Origin: Rhodococcus sp. B7740
GTDB taxonomy: Bacteria > Actinomycetota > Actinomycetes > Mycobacteriales > Mycobacteriaceae
Direction: 5' to 3'
DNA length: 64,000 nt
Assembly: GCF_000954115.1 (NCBI RefSeq)
Contig: NZ_CP010797.1
Location: 1,240,001-1,304,000 of the forward strand
Shown: positions 46,318 through 53,965 of the stretch, one piece after another
Layout of the letters: every line of letters begins with the position of its first letter
How positions within the stretch are numbered: the stretch's first letter is position 1
Notes under the pieces: model-generated
What the model saw: the letters and a program-made list of their open reading frames with translations, nothing else
Database searches by the model: none
What the model was told of the DNA's origin: nothing
Translations under genes and position numbers: made by a program

Positions 46318-48419
46318 GTGATATCACCACAGCGTTCACCGACGAGGTAGTCACGAACGCATTCACCAAGATCGTCTCCGTACCGGGGCTCGAGGGCTCC
46401 ATCGCCCTCGTCACGCTCGACAACGGCTTCGATCACACCAAGCCGTCGACCTTCGGTCCCGGCGGTCTCGCCAAGTTCGACGCCGCACTCGACGAGGCAT
46501 TCGCAGCGAACCCGGTGGCCATCGCCGTCACCGGCAAGCCGTTCATCTTCGCCGTCGGTGCCGACCTCAACGGTGTGCCGAACATCGAGACCAAGGACGA
46601 GGCGCTGCAGATCGGGCAGCTCGGGCACAAGGTGTTCCGTCGCCTGCGCGAGTCGACGATTCCGACGTTCGCCTTCATCAACGGTGCTGCACTCGGCGGC
46701 GGCCTCGAAGTGGGACTGCACTCGCACTACCGCACCGTCGCAGAGAACGCCGCTGCCCTCGGCCTGCCCGAGGCCTTCCTCGGCCTGGTCCCGGGATGGG
46801 GCGGAACCCAGTTGTTGCCCAACATCATCGGAGCCTCGAACGCCGTCACCGTCGTCATCGAGAACGCTCTCAACCAGAACCGCGTCCTCAAGCCGCAGCA
46901 GGCACTCGATCTCGGCATCGCCGACGCCCTCTTCGGCGGAGCCGACTTCCTCGAACAGTCCCTCGCGTGGGCTGCTCAGGTCGTCAAGGGCGAGATCGTT
47001 CCCGACCGTCCCGAGATCGACCGCGGACAGGCCTGGGACGACGCCATCGCCCGTGCCAGGGGCATCGTGGCCGGCAAGACCGGTAATTTCGCACCGGGCC
47101 CCGTCGCCGCAGTCGATCTGCTCGAGCTCGCCAAGAGCACCGACATCACCGACTCGGCCTCGCTCGACGAGGCCTTCGCGGCCGAGGACGAGGCGCTGTC
47201 GACGTTGCTGGTCAAGGACGAGCTCCGCGCCGGGCTGTACGCCTTCGATCTGGTGCAGAAGCGCGCGAAGCGTCCGGCCGGTGCACCCGACAAGTCGTTG
47301 GCGCGCAAGATCTCCGGCGTCGGCATCGTCGGTGCCGGACTGATGGCCAGCCAGCTCGCCCTGCTGTTCGTGCGCCAGCTGAAGGTGCCGGTGATCCTCA
47401 CCGACATCGATCAGGAGCGCATCGACAAGGGTGTCGGGTACGTCCACGGGGAGATCGACAAGCTGCTCGGCAAGAAGCGTCTGTCCCCCGATGCCGCGAA
47501 TCGGTTGAAGGCGTTGGTGTCCGGCTCCATCGACAAGTCGGCGTTCGCGAACACCGATTTCGTCATCGAGGCCGTGTTCGAGAACCTCGACGTGAAGAAG
47601 AAGGTGTTCGCCGAGGTCGAGGAGTTCGTCTCTGCCGAAACGATCCTTGCTACCAACACGTCCTCGCTGTCGATCACCAAGATGGCGGCAGACCTGAAGC
47701 ACCCCGAGCGCGTCGTGGGCTTCCACTTCTTCAACCCCGTCGCGGTCCTGCCACTGCTCGAGGTCGTCAAGGGTGAGAAGACCGACGACGCCACCCTGGC
47801 AACGGCATTCGCGACGGCCAAGACCCTCAAGAAGTCGGCCGTGTTGTCTGCGGATCTCCCCGGATTCGTCTTCAATCGTCTCGTCACACGTGCGTCCAAC
47901 GAGATCATCAGCGCCATCGACGAGGGCACCCCGTTCGATGTCGCCGACGGCGCAGTGGGCGAACTCGGCATGCCGATGAGTCCGCTGACCCTGCTGGCTC
48001 TCGTCGGCCCGGCCGTGGCACTGCACACCGCGGAGACCCTCGCCGAGGCATACCCGGAGAGGTTCAAGGACTCGCCGGGATTCCGCGCTCTCGTCGAGGC
48101 GAAGAAACCGGGTGTGTGGACCTACGGACCCGAGGGCCAGGTCGTCGATCCCGAGGTCGCCGCGCTGTGGCCGCAGGGCGATTCGCCCTCGACTGCCGAG
48201 CAGGTTCTCGACCGGACCCGCCGGGCATTCGCCGACGAAATCCGCATCATGCTCGACGAGGGAGTCGTAGCAGCAGCCGAGGACATCGATCTCTGCCTGC
48301 TGCTCGGCGGCGGCTTCGGCTTCTGGAACGGCGGCATCACCCCGTACCTGGACCGCAGCGGTGCCTCCGAGGCAGCGACCGGTCGGCGCTTCCTCGCGCC
48401 GGGTGTCGCCAGCGTCTAG
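46314..48419 (+). CDS. Multifunctional enoyl-CoA hydratase / 3-hydroxyacyl-CoA dehydrogenase
   Basis: 701 residues. The N-terminal crotonase domain (about 1-290) has NGAALGGGLEVGLHSHYR and LPEAFLGLVPGWGGTQLLP. The NAD-binding dehydrogenase domain starts near residue 335 (GVGIVGAGLMASQLALLF) and includes VGFHFFNPVAVLPLLEVV with the catalytic His. The C-terminal helical domain ends in GFGFWNGGITPYLDRSG. It carries out hydration and oxidation steps of beta-oxidation with the upstream thiolase. The start ATG at 46314 overlaps the thiolase stop. A palindromic element begins 9 bases after its stop. Confidence 0.94.
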   Translation: MSDITTAFTDEVVTNAFTKIVSVPGLEGSIALVTLDNGFDHTKPSTFGPGGLAKFDAALDEAFAANPVAIAVTGKPFIFAVGADLNGVPNIETKDEALQIGQLGHKVFRRLRESTIPTFAFINGAALGGGLEVGLHSHYRTVAENAAALGLPEAFLGLVPGWGGTQLLPNIIGASNAVTVVIENALNQNRVLKPQQALDLGIADALFGGADFLEQSLAWAAQVVKGEIVPDRPEIDRGQAWDDAIARARGIVAGKTGNFAPGPVAAVDLLELAKSTDITDSASLDEAFAAEDEALSTLLVKDELRAGLYAFDLVQKRAKRPAGAPDKSLARKISGVGIVGAGLMASQLALLFVRQLKVPVILTDIDQERIDKGVGYVHGEIDKLLGKKRLSPDAANRLKALVSGSIDKSAFANTDFVIEAVFENLDVKKKVFAEVEEFVSAETILATNTSSLSITKMAADLKHPERVVGFHFFNPVAVLPLLEVVKGEKTDDATLATAFATAKTLKKSAVLSADLPGFVFNRLVTRASNEIISAIDEGTPFDVADGAVGELGMPMSPLTLLALVGPAVALHTAETLAEAYPERFKDSPGFRALVEAKKPGVWTYGPEGQVVDPEVAALWPQGDSPSTAEQVLDRTRRAFADEIRIMLDEGVVAAAEDIDLCLLLGGGFGFWNGGITPYLDRSGASEAATGRRFLAPGVASV

Positions 48420-48427
48420 TACGGCCC

Positions 48428-48489
48428 GCCGAGTTCAAGGTTACGGACGGATTTTCGCGTTTTTTCGTCCGTAACCTCGAACTCGACCG
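48428..48489. repeat. 62-bp palindromic element, copy A
   Basis: Layout: GCC, 19-base left arm (48431-48449), 16-base T-rich loop (48450-48465), 19-base right arm (48466-48484), then GACCG. The arms pair with one mismatch. Copy B at 52084-52145 has the same lengths and end sequences. This copy lies just after the fadB-type gene and inside the 3' end of the SDR gene on the other strand, where it supplies the last residues and stop codon. It could act as a two-way terminator. Confidence 0.8.
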
Positions 48490-49376
48490 TCGTTCAGGAA
48501 CGCCCACAGTTCGTCCTCCCGCTGTCGGTCGTACGACTCGTCCGAGGATCGGGTGACCGTTCGACGATCGACATAGTCTCCGGATCGGGTGGCGATCACA
48601 CCCAGCGCGACGTCGGCCAGTGCACGACCGGCCTGCGCGGCCGTCGAGGCGATCGGCGTCACCGCCAGGACGGGGAGCAGCCACACCATCGCCGATCGCG
48701 ACACGAACCCGGCATCGCGCGCCAGGCCGGTTCCCGGCACGAAACCCGGATTGAACGACACCACGTCCACTCCCGCGGGGAGTACCCGAGCGAGCGCGTG
48801 CACCAGATGAATCGCCGCCAGTTTGTTGGTCGAGTAGGCGGTACGGCCCGCTCGCACCGATTCCGGGTCGGCGAAGGCGCGCACCCTCGCCAGTCGATCC
48901 GGAGGCACCCATCGCGGACCGGGAACCATCCCGAGATTGTGCCGGACGTCGCCGAAGTGCGTGTCGCTGACCGTGATCACGACGCGGGCCGGTCGGTCGA
49001 GGGCGTCTGCGAAACCGCGAACCACGAGATGGTTGGCCACCACGGTGACGGCGAACGTGGTCTCGTACCCGTCCTCGGTTTCACTGCAGTTCGTCGCGCA
49101 CTGCACTCCCGCGTTTCCCACGACGACGTCGAGCGGCGGGAGTTCCTTCGCCACGATCCTGCGCGCGATGGAGTCCACAGCGGCTGCGGTCTGCGCCACC
49201 GAGCGAAGGTCGGCTCTCACGTGAGTCGCCCGCGAGTGAGACGGTCCGGGACCGCGTCCGATCGTCACCAATCGCGCTGTCGGGTCGAGTCGAAGTATCG
49301 ACTCCGCTGCTGCCCACCCGATTCCCCGACTCGCTCCCGTCATGACGACGGTGTGTGGTCTCGAGTTCGATGTCAT
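48441..49376 (-). CDS. Short-chain dehydrogenase/reductase
   Basis: 311 residues. The Rossmann glycine motif is TGASRGIG (about 14-21); NNAG-equivalent is VVGNAGVQ; the catalytic Tyr-x3-Lys is AYSTNKLAAIHLVHAL. The form resembles the retinol/protochlorophyllide-reductase-like SDR group, NADP-using by inference. The start ATG at 49376 is chosen; upstream residues lack similarity. The last ~15 residues (RGYGRKNAKIRP) are encoded by palindromic element A. It is divergent from the XRE/MmyB regulator across 92 bases, suggesting control by that regulator. Confidence 0.88.
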   Translation of the reverse strand: MTSNSRPHTVVMTGASRGIGWAAAESILRLDPTARLVTIGRGPGPSHSRATHVRADLRSVAQTAAAVDSIARRIVAKELPPLDVVVGNAGVQCATNCSETEDGYETTFAVTVVANHLVVRGFADALDRPARVVITVSDTHFGDVRHNLGMVPGPRWVPPDRLARVRAFADPESVRAGRTAYSTNKLAAIHLVHALARVLPAGVDVVSFNPGFVPGTGLARDAGFVSRSAMVWLLPVLAVTPIASTAAQAGRALADVALGVIATRSGDYVDRRTVTRSSDESYDRQREDELWAFLNDGRVRGYGRKNAKIRP

Positions 49377-49462
49377 CTCTCGGACCCTGCCATCGGCCCA
49401 CGGCGGCTGCCAGGGCCTGCGCAACGGAGGGTCTGCCGATACCAGGCAGGACGCGCCATACT

Positions 49463-49473
49463 GTCACGGTGAC
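49463..49473. promoter_or_regulatory. Possible operator overlapping the regulator start
   Basis: GTCACGGTGAC is a perfect 5+1+5 inverted repeat lying across the GTG start at 49469 in the SDR/regulator divergent gap. It is short, so chance occurrence is possible; position alone makes it a candidate autoregulatory site. Confidence 0.3.
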
Positions 49474-50323
49474 GACAGCACGTTCGGAACTGGGCGAGCT
49501 CCTGCGCTCGTGGCGAGATCGCCTGGCACCGCACGCCGTCGGCATCGACCCGACCGCGACGCGTCGCACGACCGGGCTGCGACGCGAGGAGGTCGCACTG
49601 GCCGCGGGCGTATCGGTGGACTACCTCGTCCGCCTCGAGCAGGGGCGGTCGACTCACCCCTCGGTGCAGGTCGTCGATGCGCTCGCCCGTGCCCTACACC
49701 TCGATTCCGCCGAACGAGCCCACCTCCACCGCACTGCCGGACTGCTGCCGCCCGCCGAGCAGTCGGTCCAGACCGCTCTGCCGTTCGAGGTCGTCCGACT
49801 CGCCGCGCGGTTGGACGACCATCCCGTCGCCGTGTTCGACGCGACGTGGCAGCTCAGGACGTGGAACTCGATGTGGAGTGCTCTGCACGGTGACCCGGAG
49901 TCGGTACCGACGGAACAGCGCAACATGGTTCGGGCGGTGTTCGGCTCCGACGACCGAGCACGCTCGTGGATGCGACCGGTCTCGATGGCCGACGGACTCG
50001 AGCGCTTCGCCACCGCGCTGGTCGCCGACCTGCGAATAGCGGTCGGCAGATATCCGGACGACCGCGTACTTCGTCGACTGGTCGACGACATGCGGTGTGA
50101 GAATGCGTATTTCGACACGCTCTGGAGTTCAGGGGTTGCCGCTGTGCATGTCGGTGACCGCAAGACGATCGTTCACCCCGAGGTCGGTGAGATCACGCTC
50201 GACTGTGACGTTCTGACCGCACCGGGCGCGGACCTGCGACTGGTCGTGTACTCCGCGGAGGCGGGTACCGCGGATGCGGACGCTCTGAGCCGGTTGCGCG
50301 CCGCACGCGTCGACGAGCGATGA
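49469..50323 (+). CDS. Helix-turn-helix regulator, XRE/MmyB type
   Basis: 284 residues. An XRE-like DNA-binding domain at about 5-75 (TGLRREEVALAAGVSVDYLV, then RLEQGRSTHPSVQVVDALA) is followed by an MmyB-type ligand-binding domain (WQLRTWNSMWSALHGD). This two-part form is common next to divergent SDR genes, as here. The start is GTG at 49469 (VTTARSELG). Its stop overlaps the ATG of the sigma factor gene, so regulator and sigma factor are translated together. The ligand is probably a small hydrophobic molecule, by analogy with MmyB-type structures. Confidence 0.88.
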   Translation: MTTARSELGELLRSWRDRLAPHAVGIDPTATRRTTGLRREEVALAAGVSVDYLVRLEQGRSTHPSVQVVDALARALHLDSAERAHLHRTAGLLPPAEQSVQTALPFEVVRLAARLDDHPVAVFDATWQLRTWNSMWSALHGDPESVPTEQRNMVRAVFGSDDRARSWMRPVSMADGLERFATALVADLRIAVGRYPDDRVLRRLVDDMRCENAYFDTLWSSGVAAVHVGDRKTIVHPEVGEITLDCDVLTAPGADLRLVVYSAEAGTADADALSRLRAARVDER

Positions 50324-51330
50324 CGTCGTCCGACGATGCAATCGGTGCGCCGACCTCCACGGCCGAGCGTGCACGACTGATCGGCATCGCCTACCGAATG
50401 CTGGGTTCGCACAGCGACGCCGAGGATGCGGCGTCCGAGACCGTCGTCCGCTGGTTCCGGCTCAACGACGCCGAACGTGACGCCATCGACGTTCCAGCGG
50501 CGTGGCTGACCCGCGTCGTGAGCCGCATCTGCCTCGACCTGCTCGGCTCTGCTCGCGCTCGCCGCGAGAACTACATCGGGCAGTGGCTGCCGGAACCCGT
50601 CTGCGGCCGCGACTCCGAGACTCCTGCCGCCGCGGACCCCGCCGACCGAGTTGCGCAGCAGGAATCGGTGACGCTGGCACTCCTCGTGGTGCTCGAATCG
50701 CTCGGTCCGGCGCAACGAGTCGCATTCGTACTGCACGACGCGTTCGCCGTTCCGTTCGACGAGATCGCGACCGTTCTCGATCGATCCCCGGCTGCCTGCC
50801 GTCAACTCGCCTCTGCTGCACGAACTCACGTCCATTCCCGTCGCCGCTCCGTTGCCGACCCCATCGAGCACGACCGCGTGGTGCGGGCTTTCGCGTCGGC
50901 CTCCGCAAGCGGGGACATCGCATCCCTGATATCGGTGCTCGCACCCGACGTCACGTTGGTCAGCGACGGCGGCGGCCATGTATCCGCGGCCCGCAATGCC
51001 ATCCTCGGATCCGATCGAGTCGCTCGCTTCGTTCGCGGCATCACTGCCAAGTCGATCGATCTCGACTGGTCGATAGAACCCGTCAACGGCCTGTCGGGCA
51101 TCGTGATGCGGCGCGACGGCGCGGTGTTCGGCGTCATCGGGTTCGACGTCATCGGGTTCGACACCGCCGACTGCATGGTCGCGAGCGTCTGGATCGTGCT
51201 CAATCCGGACAAACTCCGGCACTGGGTCGCCACACACGACAGACATTCGCCTCGGCTGCGTCGTCAGAGAGTGGAGGGCCGCGCAGTGCGGTCCGCATCA
51301 TCACTCGAGAATCAGGTGGAAACGCGATGA
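50320..51330 (+). CDS. ECF41-type sigma factor with fused SnoaL-like domain (SigJ-like)
   Basis: 336 residues. Sigma2 (RARLIGIAYRMLGSHSDAED) and sigma4 (FVLHDAFAVPFDEIATVLD) regions are followed by a SnoaL/NTF2-like C-terminal domain. The linker WLPEPV and the C-terminal DGGGHV and NPDKLRH are signature motifs of group ECF41. In that group the fused domain replaces an anti-sigma factor and the partner gene encodes a carboxymuconolactone decarboxylase, oxidoreductase or epimerase; here the next gene is an oxidoreductase/epimerase-like protein. The start ATG at 50320 overlaps the regulator stop and its own stop overlaps the partner start. I could not find an ECF41-type TGTCACA promoter. Confidence 0.88.
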   Translation: MTSSDDAIGAPTSTAERARLIGIAYRMLGSHSDAEDAASETVVRWFRLNDAERDAIDVPAAWLTRVVSRICLDLLGSARARRENYIGQWLPEPVCGRDSETPAAADPADRVAQQESVTLALLVVLESLGPAQRVAFVLHDAFAVPFDEIATVLDRSPAACRQLASAARTHVHSRRRSVADPIEHDRVVRAFASASASGDIASLISVLAPDVTLVSDGGGHVSAARNAILGSDRVARFVRGITAKSIDLDWSIEPVNGLSGIVMRRDGAVFGVIGFDVIGFDTADCMVASVWIVLNPDKLRHWVATHDRHSPRLRRQRVEGRAVRSASSLENQVETR

Positions 51331-52073
51331 AGCTAGCCGTAGCCGGTGGAACCGGAACCGTGGGAGTGCACGTCGTCGAGGTTGCGCGGGAACGCGGACA
51401 CGAGGTGGTAGTCCTGTCGCGGTCTGCCGGTGTGGATCTCGTCTCCGGATCGGGACTGCCCGACGCCCTGTCCGGCGTCGACGCAGTGATCGACGTCGCC
51501 TCGACGCAGACGATCTCGGCGAAGGAATCGACGGCGTTCTTCGCTGCCGTCACCCGTAACCTGCTGACGGCGGAAGGCGCGGCCGGAATCGGGCACCACG
51601 TGGCGTTGTCGATCGTGGGGATAGACAAGGCCCCGTACGCGTACTACGCCGGAAAGGTGGAGCAGGAGCGCCTCGTTCGCGCTGGAGCCGTACCGTGGAC
51701 GATCCTGCGAGCTACTCAGTTCCACGAGTTCGCCGCGCAGATCCGGTCGCAGACCTCGTTCGGTCCACTGACGGTCGTCCCGAGGATGGTCTCGCAACCG
51801 ATCGCAGCCCGCGAGGTCGCCGAGCGACTGATCGACCTGGCGGAGCGGCCACCGGCAGGCCGAGTCGCCGATCTCGGTGGACCACGTGAAGAGCGCATGG
51901 CGAAGATGGTGCGGCGCTACGCACGAGCAATCGGTGCGCGCGGCCCGGTGCTCGAGGTGCCGCTTCCCGGCGCGTACGGCCGCGCGATGCGAGACGGAAC
52001 GCTGGTCACCACACAGGATTCGGATCACGGTCTACAGACCTTCGATCAGTGGTCGGACGCCCAGGCGCGTTGA
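51327..52073 (+). CDS. NAD(P)-binding oxidoreductase/epimerase-like protein, ECF41 partner
   Basis: 248 residues of the atypical SDR (NmrA/NDUFA9-like) group. The nucleotide-binding loop is AVAGGTGTVGVHVV (about 4-17); VPWTILRATQFHEF and AAREVAERLIDLAE are family-like. No Tyr-x3-Lys pair in the canonical place is visible, so catalysis is uncertain. The start ATG at 51327 overlaps the sigma factor stop (ATGA). It fits the oxidoreductase/epimerase partner role described for ECF41 loci. Palindromic element B follows 10 bases after its stop. Confidence 0.87.
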   Translation: MKLAVAGGTGTVGVHVVEVARERGHEVVVLSRSAGVDLVSGSGLPDALSGVDAVIDVASTQTISAKESTAFFAAVTRNLLTAEGAAGIGHHVALSIVGIDKAPYAYYAGKVEQERLVRAGAVPWTILRATQFHEFAAQIRSQTSFGPLTVVPRMVSQPIAAREVAERLIDLAERPPAGRVADLGGPREERMAKMVRRYARAIGARGPVLEVPLPGAYGRAMRDGTLVTTQDSDHGLQTFDQWSDAQAR

Positions 52074-52083
52074 GTCGCATCTC

Positions 52084-52145
52084 GCCGAACTCGAAGTTGT
52101 GGACGATATTCCGGCCATTTTCGTCCACAACTTCGAGCTCGACCG
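52084..52145. repeat. 62-bp palindromic element, copy B
   Basis: Same architecture as copy A: GCC, left arm 52087-52105, 16-base loop 52106-52121, right arm 52122-52140, GACCG. The arms differ from copy A at 10 of 38 positions, but four pairs of changes are compensatory. It lies in the gap between the ECF41 partner gene and the MFS gene and would fold into a terminator-like hairpin with TTTT in its loop. Confidence 0.8.
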
Positions 52146-52293
52146 GTGGAATATCGGACAATTCGCCGCTTTCGGCGAGCCGTTTTCCACCCGCCGCGAA
52201 TGTCGTGTCGATTTCGCTCCCATTGCGTCGGTGCGAGGACGATGATGGCGATCGACCACCAAGGACGCTGGTTCACCTCGAAAGCTGGGTCAC

Positions 52294-53694
52294 GTGATGA
52301 CGCAATCCACCGATCGGCACACTGCCAAAGTCATCGGAGTCACCATTGCCGCCGCTGTCGGCGGCTTCTTGTTCGGGTTCGATTCCTCAGTTGTCAACGG
52401 CGCAGTGGACTCCATTCAGGAGAACTTCGCCCTGTCGTCGTTCGTCACCGGCTTCGCCGTCGCCATCGCACTTCTCGGTTGTGCGGTCGGTGCCTGGTTC
52501 GCCGGCCGTCTCGCCGACACCTGGGGCCGGAAAAAGGTGATGCTGCTCGGTTCCGCGCTGTTCACCATTTCGTCGCTGGGGTCCGGGTTCGCGTTCAGCG
52601 TCCCGGATCTCATGCTCTGGCGTGTACTCGGCGGCCTTGGTATCGGTATCGCCTCGGTGATCGCGCCCGCGTACATCTCGGAGATTGCCCCGGCCCGCTA
52701 CCGGGGTGGTTTGGCCTCGCTGCAACAGTTGGCGATCACCGTCGGAATCTTCGCCGCGCTGCTGTCGGACGCGGTGCTGCAGAACGCCGCGGGCGGACCG
52801 TCGAACGACCTGTGGTTCGGACTCGAAGCCTGGCGGTGGATGTTCTTGGTCGGCGTCGCACCGGCCCTCGTCTACGGCTTTCTCGCCACTCTGATTCCGG
52901 AGTCGCCCAGATATCTCGTCGGAAAGCACCTCGACGAAGAAGCGGCCCGCATTCTGGGAGACATCACCGGGGAAGTGGACCCGAACGAGAGGGTCAAGGA
53001 AATCCGGTTGACCCTGCGCCGGGAATCCAAGTCCTCGTTCGCCGATATCCGTGGACCGAAGTTCGGTCTGCAACCGATCGTCTGGGTCGGCATCACCATG
53101 GCGATTCTGCAGCAGTTCGTGGGAATCAACGCGATCTTCTATTACTCGACAACGTTGTGGAAGTCCGTCGGTTTCAGCGAGAATCAATCGTTCGTCACCT
53201 CGGTGATCACCTCGGTCATCAATGTCTCGATGACATTCGTCGCCATCTTGTTCGTCGACCGATTCGGCCGACGAAATCTGCTCATGATCGGCTCGATCGG
53301 GATGTTCGTCGGTCTCGTACTGGCGGCCATCTCGTTCACTCAGGCCGTGGGCAGCGGCGACCAACTCGAATTGCCGTCGCCGTGGGGCCCGGTTGCTCTC
53401 GTCGGAGCCAACCTGTTCGTGGTCTTCTTCGCCGCGACCTGGGGTCCGATCATGTGGGTGATGCTCGGCGAGATGTTCCCCAACCGAATGCGCGCCGTCG
53501 CCCTCGGTATCAGTACCGCCGCGAACTGGATCGCCAACTTCGCCATCACACTGGCATTTCCACCGTTGTCCGACACCATCGGACTCGGATTCATCTACTC
53601 GTTCTTCGCGTTCTTCGCGATCCTGTCTTTCTTCTTCGTCAAGTACAAGATCAAGGAGACCAAGGGAATGGAGCTCGAGGACATGGAGATCTGA
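52294..53694 (+). CDS. Sugar porter-family MFS transporter
   Basis: 466 residues with 12 membrane helices. Sugar-porter signatures are present: GFLFGFDSSVVNGA, RLADTWGRKKVML, PESPRYLVGK, QQFVGINAIFYYS and DRFGRRNLLMIGS. It probably imports a sugar or polyol by proton symport; the substrate is not readable. The start is GTG at 52294 (or ATG at 52297). The following yciI-type gene starts 2 bases after the stop. The 220-base upstream gap contains palindromic element B. Confidence 0.92.
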   Translation: MMTQSTDRHTAKVIGVTIAAAVGGFLFGFDSSVVNGAVDSIQENFALSSFVTGFAVAIALLGCAVGAWFAGRLADTWGRKKVMLLGSALFTISSLGSGFAFSVPDLMLWRVLGGLGIGIASVIAPAYISEIAPARYRGGLASLQQLAITVGIFAALLSDAVLQNAAGGPSNDLWFGLEAWRWMFLVGVAPALVYGFLATLIPESPRYLVGKHLDEEAARILGDITGEVDPNERVKEIRLTLRRESKSSFADIRGPKFGLQPIVWVGITMAILQQFVGINAIFYYSTTLWKSVGFSENQSFVTSVITSVINVSMTFVAILFVDRFGRRNLLMIGSIGMFVGLVLAAISFTQAVGSGDQLELPSPWGPVALVGANLFVVFFAATWGPIMWVMLGEMFPNRMRAVALGISTAANWIANFAITLAFPPLSDTIGLGFIYSFFAFFAILSFFFVKYKIKETKGMELEDMEI

Positions 53695-53695
53695 C

Positions 53696-53965
53696 ATGCC
53701 GATGTTCGTCGTCCAATACACCTACACCCCCGAAACGTCCTCCGGGCGTGACGATCACCGAACCGATCACCGCGCGTGGCTGCGCGAACTCGAGCGCCGC
53801 AAGATCCTCCGATCGTCGAGCCCACTCGCCGATCACAGTGGTGCCACGATGATCGTCGAAGGCACCGACAAGGCAAGTGTGGAGCGAATGTTCGCACACG
53901 ATCCCTTCGCCCTGGCCCATCTGATCGATCGCGTTCAGATCGAAGAACGTGTGGCCGGGACGTAG
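53696..53965 (+). CDS. YciI family protein
   Basis: 89 residues of the YciI-like (ferredoxin-like dimeric) fold: MFVVQYTYTPE, HRAWLRELERRKIL, then FAHDPFALAHLIDRVQIEE. Conserved His and Asp residues of the family (DHRAW, HDPF) are kept. Members are small proteins of uncertain, possibly catalytic, role. It follows the MFS gene closely and is likely co-transcribed. Its last 31 bases overlap the end of the GT87 gene on the other strand. Confidence 0.85.
   Translation: MPMFVVQYTYTPETSSGRDDHRTDHRAWLRELERRKILRSSSPLADHSGATMIVEGTDKASVERMFAHDPFALAHLIDRVQIEERVAGT

Noticed and set aside
46296-48026. 576-codon open frame on the minus strand opposite the FadB-type gene
   Set aside because: Shadow of a well-supported multifunctional enzyme gene.
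49441-49500. ECF41-type TGTCACA promoter upstream of the regulator gene
   Set aside because: TGTCACG occurs at 49462, but no CGTC is found at the expected spacing of about 16 bases.
52387-53721. 444-codon open frame on the minus strand opposite the MFS gene
   Set aside because: The MFS frame has 12 helices and sugar-porter motifs; the opposite frame is charged and motif-free.
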